Positions 37,017 to 45,692 are shown, counted from the first letter of the stretch. The stretch is 64,000 nucleotides of DNA from Planktothrix agardhii NIES-204 (GCA_003609755.1 AP017991.1:1629501-1693500); one strand, 5' to 3'. Numbers and translations: made by a program. The notes: generated from the sequence alone by a model not told the origin.

Positions 37017-38985
37017 TATTTTGTTCAGGTTGTTGTTCCAGGGTAATACCCAAGATGTCTAAGGTTATACCCAGGCTTTTCTCTAACTTGGTTAAAGCAT
37101 TCAGATAATCTATTTTAGCATTTAATTCATTATTTTGGGCTTCATTTAATTTAGATTGAAAATCTACTAGATCTAGTAGTCTAAGCCCTGGGAACCCCAA
37201 CTTTATTTTCTCCACTTCATTGCTAAGTTGCAGTTCAGCTAAATTTGTTGCCCGTCGAGATAATTCAACTTGTTTAAAGTTCAATTCAATATCTTGTAAA
37301 TTTTTAGTCACCTCAGTATTAACATTTTGCATTGTTTCTTTTAAATTATTTTCTGCTTTTGAAATATCAACTTTACTCCGTTGAAAATCACGCTCTATGC
37401 TGCGATCGCCGAGGGCTTTACTAAAGGTTAATCCGGCACTTAATTCCGTTCTATTTTCAATAATATTTGGTGCAGGATCATGTCTAACCACTGTTTCTAC
37501 ATCAATATTCCAACGGCGATTATTTTCAGCAATAATTAATTGTGTTTTTGCCCTTTCTAAATTTAATCTTGCTTGTAAATAAATGGGTTGATGCTCGAGA
37601 CTAGACTGTCTAATCCGATCAATATCTAAGGTTGGGGGCTGAATTTCTAAGTTTTCAGATGCTATAATATTAACATCTTCATCAATATCTAATAAATCTA
37701 ATAGCTCCAGTCGTCGTTGCTTCAAATTATTTCGAGAACTTAATAAAACTATTTCTCGATCAGCAACTTGAGCTTGTACCGTAATTAAATCGGCTCTAGC
37801 TATGCGTCCGGCATCAATTAAAAACTCGGTATTTTCTACTGTTTTTTTAGCATTTTCTAAAGATTGTGAATCAATTTTAACTTTTTCTTGGGCTTGTAAT
37901 ACACTGCGATAGGATTCAATAATTTCAGTTATTTTATCAATTAAAATCGATTTTAAATCCAGTAAATTAATAGTTTCTGTTATGCGGGCAATTTCAATAT
38001 CAGCACGATTAACCCTTTGGCCGGCTCCCCTTAATAAAGGTTGTTTAAAAGTTAATTCTAAATTTTGCCTTAAAACATCTCGATCCGAACCTCCTGAACC
38101 TTGATAATTTTGTTGTTGTCGCTGTCCAACCCAACCCATATTCAACTCTCCTCCCGTGGGAATTTTAATCACTACTCCTGCTGATAACACTAAACCATTA
38201 GTTATTGTTGTTAAATTTCCTTGAGTAATATCACTCCAATTAATTGATAAATTCGGGGTAAAATTAGGATTAAATTTATCTTCAGCAACGATTAAATCCT
38301 GACGTTGGACAATGCGTTCTAAATATTGATTTTTAATCGTCCGATTATTTTCTAAACCCAAAATAATCACATCATTTAAGGTTAATTCAACGCCATCGGT
38401 TTCAGCCATAACCGGAGCCGGGGGAGACGGTTGAACCTCTGGAGGTTGTTGAGTAATCCTCTGATATTGGGGACGATTAGCGGTTAAATTCAGAGAAGTC
38501 ATACTATTTTCAATCATTTCCCTAGGATTTGGTTCCTCTGACTCAATTTTAAACGAATAATTACCTATATTAAAAGGTTCAGGATCGGGAGTTAAATATA
38601 TATTTTTCTCCAAATTATTCAATTCAATAACAGAATTATTATTAGATTTAGTATTTTCTAAAATCCCAAAAATATCGTTAGATTTGATAGGATTTGGAGC
38701 GATTAAATTTCCCGTGATAAAATCAATCGGAGCCGGGGGAGGAACTGGATTAAAATTAGCTGGAGGTGGAACCGTAGGAATTAGAGGAGAGAATAATTGT
38801 AACTTTGTAGAGGATGGATTATTAATCGGTTGAGAAGGAAGGGCTATAAAAATTATCCCGCTTATACCGGAGATTAAAGTTAGAATGATTCCCAAAGGTA
38901 AAAAATTGAAAGATTCAGATTCAGTAGAATTTTCCGAATTAACTGATGATTCCAAATCTAAATTATGCTGTTCTTCCATAACCAT
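37009..38985 (-). CDS. TolC-family outer membrane efflux protein
   Basis: The protein has 658 residues, longer than classic TolC (about 470). A hydrophobic N-terminal segment at about 30-50 (GIILTLISGISGIIFIALPS) is followed by a long Pro/Asn-rich linker to about 190. Two outer-membrane efflux repeats follow: LTLNDVIILGLENNRTIKNQ at the start of the first, and QAQEKVKIDSQSLENAKKT with further coiled helices. Trimers of such proteins form the outer-membrane tunnel for ABC or RND exporters. It lies 36 bp after the second MacB-type permease, strongly suggesting a joint export machine. Confidence 0.88.
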   Translation of the reverse strand: MVMEEQHNLDLESSVNSENSTESESFNFLPLGIILTLISGISGIIFIALPSQPINNPSSTKLQLFSPLIPTVPPPANFNPVPPPAPIDFITGNLIAPNPIKSNDIFGILENTKSNNNSVIELNNLEKNIYLTPDPEPFNIGNYSFKIESEEPNPREMIENSMTSLNLTANRPQYQRITQQPPEVQPSPPAPVMAETDGVELTLNDVIILGLENNRTIKNQYLERIVQRQDLIVAEDKFNPNFTPNLSINWSDITQGNLTTITNGLVLSAGVVIKIPTGGELNMGWVGQRQQQNYQGSGGSDRDVLRQNLELTFKQPLLRGAGQRVNRADIEIARITETINLLDLKSILIDKITEIIESYRSVLQAQEKVKIDSQSLENAKKTVENTEFLIDAGRIARADLITVQAQVADREIVLLSSRNNLKQRRLELLDLLDIDEDVNIIASENLEIQPPTLDIDRIRQSSLEHQPIYLQARLNLERAKTQLIIAENNRRWNIDVETVVRHDPAPNIIENRTELSAGLTFSKALGDRSIERDFQRSKVDISKAENNLKETMQNVNTEVTKNLQDIELNFKQVELSRRATNLAELQLSNEVEKIKLGFPGLRLLDLVDFQSKLNEAQNNELNAKIDYLNALTKLEKSLGITLDILGITLEQQPEQNNE

Positions 38986-39021
38986 TAATCCTTGATTTTG
39001 TGTTCAATTCTTTATTTTTCC

Positions 39022-40206
39022 CTATTCTCCTTTTAAGGCTTTTACTGGGTCAAGTTGACTGGCGCGTAAAGCCGGGAAAAATCCGGCTCCTACTCCTACT
39101 AATATAGCTGAACTTAGAGCTAGTATAGCCGTTCTATTTTCAAATTTATAGGGTAACTTAAATTGTTTAGCTACAACAACCGTCGCAGCATGAACGGTGA
39201 TAATCGCAATTGTTCCCCCAATTAAACTTAAAATAGCTGCTTCTAAAATAAATTGCAACATGATATCTAATTGGGTCGCACCCACCGCCCGTCTGAGTCC
39301 GATTTCTGGAGTTCTTTCTATCACCGAAGCAATAGTAATATTAGCAATCCCAACCCCTCCCACAATTAAAGCGATCGCACCTACAACTAATAACGCTTTA
39401 GACACAGAATCCAGGGTTTTTTTCTGTTCTAAAATTCTCCTAACCGTATTCCAAGTCCGAAATTTATACCCTGGAAACCGGGTTTCTAATATTTTTTTAG
39501 TCTGTTCACCCAAAGTTTCTAACTCTTCAATTTTATAGGGGCGTAACTGCAAACTTTGAAATTTTTTCCCCCCTGTAATTGCACTATAAATAGCCATCGG
39601 AAGATAAGCTTCCCCTTTTGGTTCTTCCTGTTGACTTTCTTGACTTTCTATAATTCCAATCACAATATAAGGTCTAAAGTTCAAATAAATAGTTTTTCCT
39701 GTTGGATGGATTTGTTCAAATAGTTTATCTGCTAAAACTTTGTCAATAATAATTACAGGTTGATAGGCTTCAAAATCATTAGCGATAAAAGAACGTCCGG
39801 CAATTAATTTACGTCCTGATGTGTTTAAAAAATCTATAGTTTTAGCCATTACAGATGGATCGGCTTGTTGGTTTTGAAAAACCACCTGTGAGGAGTCCAT
39901 CCAACTCGTACCACTAATAGATTTTAACCCTTTTAACTGTTGTTGTAAAACTTCAAGGTCTTCTAAACTGAGTTGTACATATTCCTCTGTAATAGAATTA
40001 AACCCACCAAAGACGAAAACTTGTGGTGCATCTCGTTCAGCTAATTGCTGCTTAATGACGGCGCGGCTAATATTTCCCACTTGTAAGGTTGCACTCACCG
40101 CAAACACTCCCATAAATACCCCAATTCCTGATAAAAAAGAACGGACGGGATTACCTAATAAGGAACTGCAACTTAATTTAATTAAACTTAGAATAGAAAG
40201 ACTCAT
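39022..40206 (-). CDS. MacB-type ABC transporter permease (copy 2)
   Basis: The protein has 394 residues. One N-terminal membrane helix (PVRSFLSGIGVFMGVFAVSA), a periplasmic MacB_PCD domain (about 45-230), and three C-terminal helices forming the FtsX domain with VIERTPEIGLRRAVGATQLDI and PALRASQLDPVKALKGE. The ATPase domain is missing, so a separate ATP-binding subunit is needed; none is encoded nearby. MacB-type permeases drive export from the periplasm through an adaptor and TolC. It is a near duplicate of the next gene upstream (22 bp away), almost identical over the FtsX part and divergent in the periplasmic domain. Confidence 0.9.
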   Translation of the reverse strand: MSLSILSLIKLSCSSLLGNPVRSFLSGIGVFMGVFAVSATLQVGNISRAVIKQQLAERDAPQVFVFGGFNSITEEYVQLSLEDLEVLQQQLKGLKSISGTSWMDSSQVVFQNQQADPSVMAKTIDFLNTSGRKLIAGRSFIANDFEAYQPVIIIDKVLADKLFEQIHPTGKTIYLNFRPYIVIGIIESQESQQEEPKGEAYLPMAIYSAITGGKKFQSLQLRPYKIEELETLGEQTKKILETRFPGYKFRTWNTVRRILEQKKTLDSVSKALLVVGAIALIVGGVGIANITIASVIERTPEIGLRRAVGATQLDIMLQFILEAAILSLIGGTIAIITVHAATVVVAKQFKLPYKFENRTAILALSSAILVGVGAGFFPALRASQLDPVKALKGE

Positions 40207-40228
40207 AATGCTGTATTTTTAATGTTTT

Positions 40229-41419
40229 CTAATCTCCTCTTAACGCTTTTACCGGGTCAAGTTGACTGGCGCGTAAAGCGGGGAAAAATCCGGCTCCCAC
40301 CCCAACTAATATCGCTGAACTCAGAGCTAATGCAGCCGTTTTATTGTTAAATTGATAGGGTAAACTAAATTGTTTAGCTACAACAACCGTCGCACCATGA
40401 ACGGTAATAATCGCAATAGTTCCCCCAATTAAACTTAAAATAGCGGCTTCTAAAATAAACTGTAACATAATATCTAATTGGGTCGCACCCACCGCCCTCC
40501 TCAGTCCGATTTCTGGGGTACGTTCTATGACTGAGGCGATGGTAATATTGGCAATCCCAACTCCGCCTACAATTAAAGAAATTGCACCGACTACTAATAA
40601 AGCTTTAGAAACAGAATCTAGGGTTTTTTGCCGTTCTAAAATGTCCTCAGATGTCTTCCAAGGCTCAATTTCATACCCAGGAAACCGTTTTTCTAATATT
40701 TTTTTAGCCTGTTCACTCATAGAATCTAAATTTTCAATTTTAGAGGGACGCAAGAGCAAACTGTTGATTTCTTTTTGTCCTGTAACTGCACTATGAATAG
40801 CCATCGGAACATAAACAAACCCTTTTGGTTCTTGCCCGCTCCATAGAGGTTTAGTTACAACAATCCCAACCACCACATAAGGTCTAAAATCAATATAAAT
40901 AGTTTTTCCTAAAGGATTTAAACTTTTAAAGAGTTTATCCGCTAAAAATTGATCAATAATAACTACGGGTTGATAGTTTTCAAAATCACTGGAATTAAAA
41001 GGTCGCCCAGCAATTAATTTACGTCCTGATGTGTTTAAAAAATCGACGGTCATAGCCTGTAAATAGGGATGGGCTTTCTGATTCTGAAAAACAGCCTGTG
41101 CCGACCAGTTTATCCAACTGCTGCCACTAATAGATTTTAAGCCTTTTAACTGTTTTTTCAGGATTATGATATCTTCTAAACTAAGTTCTGCCCACTGTTC
41201 TGTAATCGGGTTCCGGGGTGAATCTATACCAATTTGTGGCGCATCTCGTTCATCCAATTGTTGCTTAATCACCGCCGTGCTAATATTTTTAACTTGCAAG
41301 GTCGCACTCACCGCCGCGACTCCCATAAATACCCCAATTCCTGATAGAAAAGAACGAACGGGATTAGCTAATAACGAACTGCAACTTAATCTAATTAAAC
41401 TTAGAATAGAAAGACCCAT
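40229..41419 (-). CDS. MacB-type ABC transporter permease (copy 1)
   Basis: The protein has 396 residues with the same design as its neighbour: one N-terminal helix, MacB periplasmic core domain, three C-terminal helices. Residues from KTLDSVSKALLVVGAI onward are nearly identical between the two. The periplasmic parts differ more (for example NPITEQWAELSLEDII versus NSITEEYVQLSLEDLE). Two different permeases could pair as a heterodimer, or one could be a recent backup. It is the first gene of the minus-strand operon leading to TolC and RluD-type genes; tandem palindromic repeats lie upstream. Confidence 0.9.
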   Translation of the reverse strand: MGLSILSLIRLSCSSLLANPVRSFLSGIGVFMGVAAVSATLQVKNISTAVIKQQLDERDAPQIGIDSPRNPITEQWAELSLEDIIILKKQLKGLKSISGSSWINWSAQAVFQNQKAHPYLQAMTVDFLNTSGRKLIAGRPFNSSDFENYQPVVIIDQFLADKLFKSLNPLGKTIYIDFRPYVVVGIVVTKPLWSGQEPKGFVYVPMAIHSAVTGQKEINSLLLRPSKIENLDSMSEQAKKILEKRFPGYEIEPWKTSEDILERQKTLDSVSKALLVVGAISLIVGGVGIANITIASVIERTPEIGLRRAVGATQLDIMLQFILEAAILSLIGGTIAIITVHGATVVVAKQFSLPYQFNNKTAALALSSAILVGVGAGFFPALRASQLDPVKALRGD

Positions 41420-41459
41420 AATCTTGTTTGTTAAACCTCATAATTTTGGTGATTAATAA

Positions 41460-41583
41460 CGATGTAAGAGAGTCCTGAAGGACTCACTACGATTGTGATT
41501 AAAACGATGTAAGAGAGTCCTGAAGGACTCACTACGATTGTGATTATAAAGGATTAAGAGAGCCCGGTCGGGCTCACTACGAT
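41460..41583. repeat. tandem array of CTCACTACG palindromes
   Basis: Two perfect 45-bp direct copies (41460-41504 and 41505-41549, apart from the last bases) begin CGATGTAAGAGAGTCCTGAA and continue GGACTCACTACGATTGTGAT. A third divergent copy with AGCCCGGTCGGGCT ends in CTCACTACGAT. Each holds a hairpin (AGTCCTGAAGGACT or AGCCCGGTCGGGCT). Same family as 26950 and 36016. Confidence 0.85.
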
Positions 41584-41590
41584 GGCAAGA

Positions 41591-42280
41591 TTATTCATTC
41601 AATTTATTGTAAACTTCTTGAATATCTTGCCACATTAACCATTTCGGTGATCCCTGTTCCTTAGAGGGATTTCTTAATAAATAAGCTGGGTGAAAAATTG
41701 GCATACATAATCGCCCTTCCCACTCCATCCATTGCCCTCTAATTTTACTAATTCCCCGTTTATCTCCTAATAAAGATTTAACCGCCGTTGCTCCGGTTAA
41801 TAAAATAATTTTTGGATTAACTAAACGAATTTGTTCTAATAAATAGGGTTTACAGGCTTCGATTTCTTGCGGGGTAGGAGTGCGATTATTCGGCGGACGA
41901 CAGCGAATGGCATTAGAAATATAAACCTCTTTATCCGTAGTTAAACCCACGGATTCTAAAATTTTTTCTAACAGTTGTCCCGACCTGCCAACAAAGGGTA
42001 AACCCTGTTCATCTTCATTTTGCCCCGGTGCTTCTCCGATAATCATAATTGGCGCTTGAATATTACCTCTACCAATGACCGCATGGGTACGATTTTGCCC
42101 TAATTCACAACGATAACAATGATTACAATGGTTAGCAATTTCTTCTAAGGTTTGATAAGTTCCTAAAGGAATCGCAATTTTAGCATCAGTCGGAATTAAA
42201 TCCCGATTCAAATTTATTAACGGAGCAGCAGGTTCAGTATTTTTAAAATCAAATAAACTCAATTGTTCGTGATCAGACAT
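41591..42280 (-). CDS. type 4 uracil-DNA glycosylase (Fe-S)
   Basis: The protein has about 229 residues. It removes uracil from DNA produced by cytosine deamination. Motif 1 GEAPGQNEDEQGLPFVG and motif 3 FHPAYLLRNP are intact. The iron-sulfur ligands are in CNHCYRCELGQ, AIRCRPPNNR and the EACKPYL Cys, as in family 4 UDG. ATG 42280 is preferred to an in-frame TTG two codons upstream. An N-terminal extension (SLFDFKN) looks like a clamp-binding-type motif (Q-L-S-L-F), which is an inference. Monocistronic. Confidence 0.9.
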   Translation of the reverse strand: MSDHEQLSLFDFKNTEPAAPLINLNRDLIPTDAKIAIPLGTYQTLEEIANHCNHCYRCELGQNRTHAVIGRGNIQAPIMIIGEAPGQNEDEQGLPFVGRSGQLLEKILESVGLTTDKEVYISNAIRCRPPNNRTPTPQEIEACKPYLLEQIRLVNPKIILLTGATAVKSLLGDKRGISKIRGQWMEWEGRLCMPIFHPAYLLRNPSKEQGSPKWLMWQDIQEVYNKLNE

Positions 42281-42427
42281 AATCAAATAGAGTAGGGTAT
42301 GGGGTATTAATGATTAACCGATACCCAATTTACAACTATTTTCCATCCAGTGGGAATTTATCAAGTTGCAACTCTCAACAGCAACAGTCATCATAGAGTT
42401 GATGGGATGGCAGGGGGCAAGCAGATC

Positions 42428-43090
42428 ATGTTATTCACACCAATATTTAAAGATCGGACTCAAGCGGGTGAGCAACTGGCAAAAGAAATTTTGTTACAGA
42501 TAAGTTTAGAACACCCAAATCGGGATACAAAAATAGTGGTTTATGCCTTACCCCGTGGAGGTGTACCCGTGGCTGTGCCCATTGCTCAAGGGTTGCAGGC
42601 TCCTTTGAGTGTAATTGTGGCCAAAAAAATCACCTTCCCCGATAACCCAGAATTGGCCTTGGGTGCAGTCACCTCCGATGGTCATGTATTATGGTCGAAA
42701 CGCAAACCCCTCGATCTGGAGCTTCAACAAAGGATATTAGAACAGGCTCAGACCAAAGCCCAGCAGGGTTGGGAACAGCTTTCTCCGGCTTGTCCAGATG
42801 TTAACCCCCATGGAGCTTTAGCCCTGATTGTTGATGATGGTATTGCCACTGGAATGACGATGGCTGTGGCGGCAAAAGCGTTGAAAGCTCATCACCCCCT
42901 GGCAATTTGGATTTGTGTTCCCGTGGCCCCGCTAGAATTAATTCCCTCTATGCAGCAATGGGGCGATCGCATTATTGTCTTAGAAACCCCCGATCCCTTT
43001 TTTAATGTTGGTCGGTTTTATCAACAATTTGAACAGGTAGAGACGGAAACAGCTTTATCCGATTTACAACAACAAACCTGGCTACAATAA
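42428..43090 (+). CDS. phosphoribosyltransferase family protein
   Basis: The protein has about 220 residues from ATG 42428, with AGGGGGC upstream; earlier in-frame starts at 42350 (GTG) and 42407 would add residues not typical of the family. The PRPP-binding loop is ALIVDDGIATGMTMAVAAKAL. VYALPRGGVPVAVPIAQGL near the N-terminus and the ITFPDNPELALGAV segment match the family of lone PRT-domain proteins in cyanobacteria. Substrate unknown; the group is distinct from the purine and pyrimidine salvage enzymes. Confidence 0.85.
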   Translation: MLFTPIFKDRTQAGEQLAKEILLQISLEHPNRDTKIVVYALPRGGVPVAVPIAQGLQAPLSVIVAKKITFPDNPELALGAVTSDGHVLWSKRKPLDLELQQRILEQAQTKAQQGWEQLSPACPDVNPHGALALIVDDGIATGMTMAVAAKALKAHHPLAIWICVPVAPLELIPSMQQWGDRIIVLETPDPFFNVGRFYQQFEQVETETALSDLQQQTWLQ

Positions 43091-43128
43091 ATCTACAATA
43101 AATAGTGATTCACAGTTGATAATTAATC

Positions 43129-43422
43129 ATGATAAGACGTTGGAATTTTTGGTGGCAAACTTTAGTATTATCAACCCAATATAACCCCCCTCAATTTATT
43201 GAGTTACTGATGTTAATGTTAGGATTTTTTTTACTTTTAATTTGGATGGGGAATCAACAATGGCCCTATTTGGTACTGTCGATGAGTTATGTTGCGGGAT
43301 CATCCACTTCGATTCTAGTTAGGGAAGCTATGATTCCTTCCCCCAGTTTACAACTCACCCAAAAACTGGCAATATTATTGTTAATAATGAGCCTTTACAC
43401 CCTCTTAGATTTAATGCGGTGA
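43129..43422 (+). CDS. small three-helix membrane protein, function unknown
   Basis: The protein has 97 residues with three hydrophobic helices: IELLMLMLGFFLLLIWMG (about 24-41), YLVLSMSYVAGSSTSILV (about 46-64) and KLAILLLIMSLYTLLDLM (about 79-96). The N-terminus is basic and aromatic (RRWNFWWQ). It lies 38 bp after the phosphoribosyltransferase on the same strand. I do not recognise the family. Confidence 0.6.
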   Translation: MIRRWNFWWQTLVLSTQYNPPQFIELLMLMLGFFLLLIWMGNQQWPYLVLSMSYVAGSSTSILVREAMIPSPSLQLTQKLAILLLIMSLYTLLDLMR

Positions 43423-43431
43423 ATAATTCCC

Positions 43432-43800
43432 CTAAATTTGATATAAAATTAAACGGTTTCCCATCGGATCATAAGCATAAATTTCTCGACCGTGGGCAGC
43501 CATAATGATTTCTCCAGGGGGGGGATATCCTAATGCTTCTAAATGGGCGATCGCTTGTTCTAAATTTGGGACTTCTAAACACAAACTCATGCCCGTTTTA
43601 CCCGTCGGAGAAAATTCAGAAATATCAGTAGTTTGGGGTTTAAAAATTCCTAATTTCAAACTCGGTAACTGAAATTCTGCATAACGATGGGGAATATAAT
43701 TTAACGGTTGTATTCCCAATAGTTGAGAATAAAACTCAACCAAAATTTCCATTTTCGGATCACCGAGGGTGACAAATGCCTGATTACAGTGTAAAACCAT
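43432..43800 (-). CDS. VOC (glyoxalase-like) family protein
   Basis: The protein has about 122 residues with two beta-alpha-beta-beta-beta modules: CNQAFVTLGDPKMEILVEFYSQLLG and LCLEVPNLEQAIAHLEALGYPP, ending in YAYDPMGNRLILYQ. ATG at 43800 is chosen because VOC proteins begin near this strand; an upstream ATG (43851) would add a hydrophobic stretch not typical of the family. Members are metal-dependent dioxygenases, lyases or binding proteins. Which one is not clear here. Confidence 0.75.
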   Translation of the reverse strand: MVLHCNQAFVTLGDPKMEILVEFYSQLLGIQPLNYIPHRYAEFQLPSLKLGIFKPQTTDISEFSPTGKTGMSLCLEVPNLEQAIAHLEALGYPPPGEIIMAAHGREIYAYDPMGNRLILYQI

Positions 43801-43857
43801 AAAGGGAATCAAAATATTTAACCTTAATATTAAACTTAAAATTGAGAGCATAAACTA

Positions 43858-45210
43858 ATGACAAGAATTTTTTTATCCGCAGGTCATGGGGGATTTGAAA
43901 ATGGTGCAAGAGACCCAGGTACGGTTGCTGGAGGGACAACCGAAGCCCAAGAAATAATTCGGATTCGGGATTTAGTTGTCGGTGAATTGCGCTCTAGGGG
44001 TTTACAAGTGATTGCGGTTCCTGATGATTTGAGTCAAACTCAAACCATTGACTGGATTAATACCCATTCCCGCCCAGGAGATATCGCTTTAGAATTACAA
44101 ATGGGAGGCTCATCAAACCCTCTAATTCGAGGGGCTACAGCCTTTTATATTGCGGGTAATCAATCCCGAAAACAAGATGCGGAATCCCTATTATTATCTC
44201 TGTTACAACAAGTGCCTCAACTTCCCAACCGGGGGGCAAAACCGGACACCGAAACTGGCTTAGGAAGTTTAATTTTTTGCCGTTGGATTAGTATTCCTTC
44301 TCTCTATCTGGAATTGGGATTTCTAACTAATCCCACTGATCGGGCTTTAATTCAAAACCGACGTCAAGATATAGCGATTGGAATTGCTAATGGACTCACT
44401 AATTGGTTAGGAAATGGTTCAACAAATCCTATTCCAAATGTTCCCCCAGGTACACCCGTTTATGGTTCGATTGGAATTAATATTAATGGCCGTCGCTATG
44501 GGGAAAATGGAATTTTAGTCAATGGAAATGCTTATATTCCAATTGATTTAGTCGATAAATTTGGCTTGAATTTATCACAAATTTCTGATCGAATAAGAAG
44601 AATTAGATATAATAATATTGTTTATATTCGAGCCGTTGATTTCAAAAATTTTGGAATTTCTGTAGGCTGGGATAATCCCAATCGAAGTGTAGTTTTTCGT
44701 TCTAATATTCGTCCCTATAATAGTCAAATGGATCAGATTATGGGCAATGGCTTAACCACAGAAGTTCAACTAATTATGTTTATCAAAACTCAAGATTCTA
44801 ATATGATTAATACTGTTCCTGAAATTGCTAAATTTTATCGAGAAGAATCGGCTATAGAAGGAGTGAATCACGATATTGCGTTCTCTCAAATGTGTTTGGA
44901 AACCAACTTTCTACAATTTGGCGGAACTCTCAAACCCGAACAAAACAATTTTGGAGGTTTAGGAAGTTTGGGAGGTGCTTCCGAAAGTGCTTCTTTCCCG
45001 ACAATTCAAATCGGAGTTAGAGCCCATATTCAACATCTAAAAGCCTACGCGAGTTATGAACCTTTAGTCCAAGATATTGTTGATCCTCGCTTTGAATTTG
45101 TCACACGAGGAATTGCTCCTTTTGTCCAACAATTAAGTGGGAGATGGTCAGATGATTCCACCTACGGCGATCAAATTTTAGCTTTATTAAGAAGACTTTA
45201 TGAAATTTAA
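43858..45210 (+). CDS. N-acetylmuramoyl-L-alanine amidase / glucosaminidase fusion
   Basis: The protein has 450 residues. Domains: Amidase_3 (1-180; RIFLSAGHGGFENGARDP with the first zinc His, Glu in TTEAQE, and the catalytic Glu in LYLELGFLTNP), a copper-amine-oxidase-like stalk repeat (about 200-285, INGRRYGENGILVNGNAYIP), and a glucosaminidase domain (about 300-450, YREESAIEGVNHDIAFSQMC, ETNFLQFGG). Such proteins cut peptidoglycan at the stem peptide and the glycan. The second zinc His, usually in an IHAN/IHAD motif, is replaced: ALELQMGG. There is no signal peptide, so export is unexplained. Confidence 0.88.
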   Translation: MTRIFLSAGHGGFENGARDPGTVAGGTTEAQEIIRIRDLVVGELRSRGLQVIAVPDDLSQTQTIDWINTHSRPGDIALELQMGGSSNPLIRGATAFYIAGNQSRKQDAESLLLSLLQQVPQLPNRGAKPDTETGLGSLIFCRWISIPSLYLELGFLTNPTDRALIQNRRQDIAIGIANGLTNWLGNGSTNPIPNVPPGTPVYGSIGININGRRYGENGILVNGNAYIPIDLVDKFGLNLSQISDRIRRIRYNNIVYIRAVDFKNFGISVGWDNPNRSVVFRSNIRPYNSQMDQIMGNGLTTEVQLIMFIKTQDSNMINTVPEIAKFYREESAIEGVNHDIAFSQMCLETNFLQFGGTLKPEQNNFGGLGSLGGASESASFPTIQIGVRAHIQHLKAYASYEPLVQDIVDPRFEFVTRGIAPFVQQLSGRWSDDSTYGDQILALLRRLYEI

Positions 45211-45387
45211 GGATTATTAAAATGAGAACGATAGACCAAATTCTGTAACTTTTCTAACTTTTCTACTGGGACAATGCAAAGACGTTTCCCCCCCCCGATC
45301 AATTTCCAGAGGTATCCCTGTTCTTAAAATCTCGTCGAGCAAATTCTCAAGATTACCTCGTAATTCCTTTGGTGTAACACTTTTCAT
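45207..45387 (-). pseudogene. Phd/YefM-like antitoxin with G9 tract frameshift
   Basis: A GGAG ribosome binding site and ATG at 45387 start MKSVTPKELRGNLENLLDEI, LRTGIPLEIDRGG, a typical DNA-binding antitoxin N-terminus. A run of nine G follows (minus strand, about 45288-45296). As written the frame turns into unrelated sequence and stops at 45217. With eight G it reads GGKRLCIVPVEKLEKLQNLV and stops at 45207-45209, just where the convergent amidase gene stops. The latter is the family-like continuation. No PIN or other toxin gene lies beside it, so it is an orphan. The intact length would be about 59 residues. Confidence 0.65.
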
Positions 45388-45484
45388 TTTTTTCTCCTTA
45401 GCACTGAACTCTCATGATGATCAATCCTAATTAATAATATAGGTAATTGCACAAAATAAATTACCTAGTTGAAAGAGGGAACAG

Positions 45485-45520
45485 CCCCCCCAAACCCCCC
45501 GTGCACGGGGGCTAGGGGGG
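45485..45520. repeat. C-rich/G-rich palindrome
   Basis: CCCCCCAAACCCCCCGTG pairs with CACGGGGGCTAGGGGGG with a few mismatches. It is a common cyanobacterial intergenic palindrome type, similar to those near 11480 and 50234. Between 45388 and 45823 I see no gene, only this palindrome and the heptamer repeat. Confidence 0.55.
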
Positions 45521-45636
45521 GAGGGAACGCCGGAACAGGGTAGAGAATTTGTAATTAATTTTGTTTAGGTACTTAGCAATACTAAATGGGTTGTAACACT
45601 TTAATACTGACATGAAATAGCCAGGAGTATTACCCC

Positions 45637-45692
45637 TATTACCTATTACCTATTACCTATTACCTATTACCTATTACCTATTACCTATTACC
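45637..45692. repeat. TATTACC heptamer tandem repeat
   Basis: Eight perfect copies of TATTACC, with imperfect copies at both edges (TATTACCCC before and TATTCCC after). Short tandemly repeated heptamers (STRR) are a known cyanobacterial feature. No coding role. Confidence 0.93.

Noticed and set aside
41460-41583. CRISPR-like spaced repeats
   Set aside because: Copies are directly adjacent palindromes with no unique spacers.
45637-45692. CRISPR array
   Set aside because: The unit is only 7 bp with no spacers; no cas genes are in the window.
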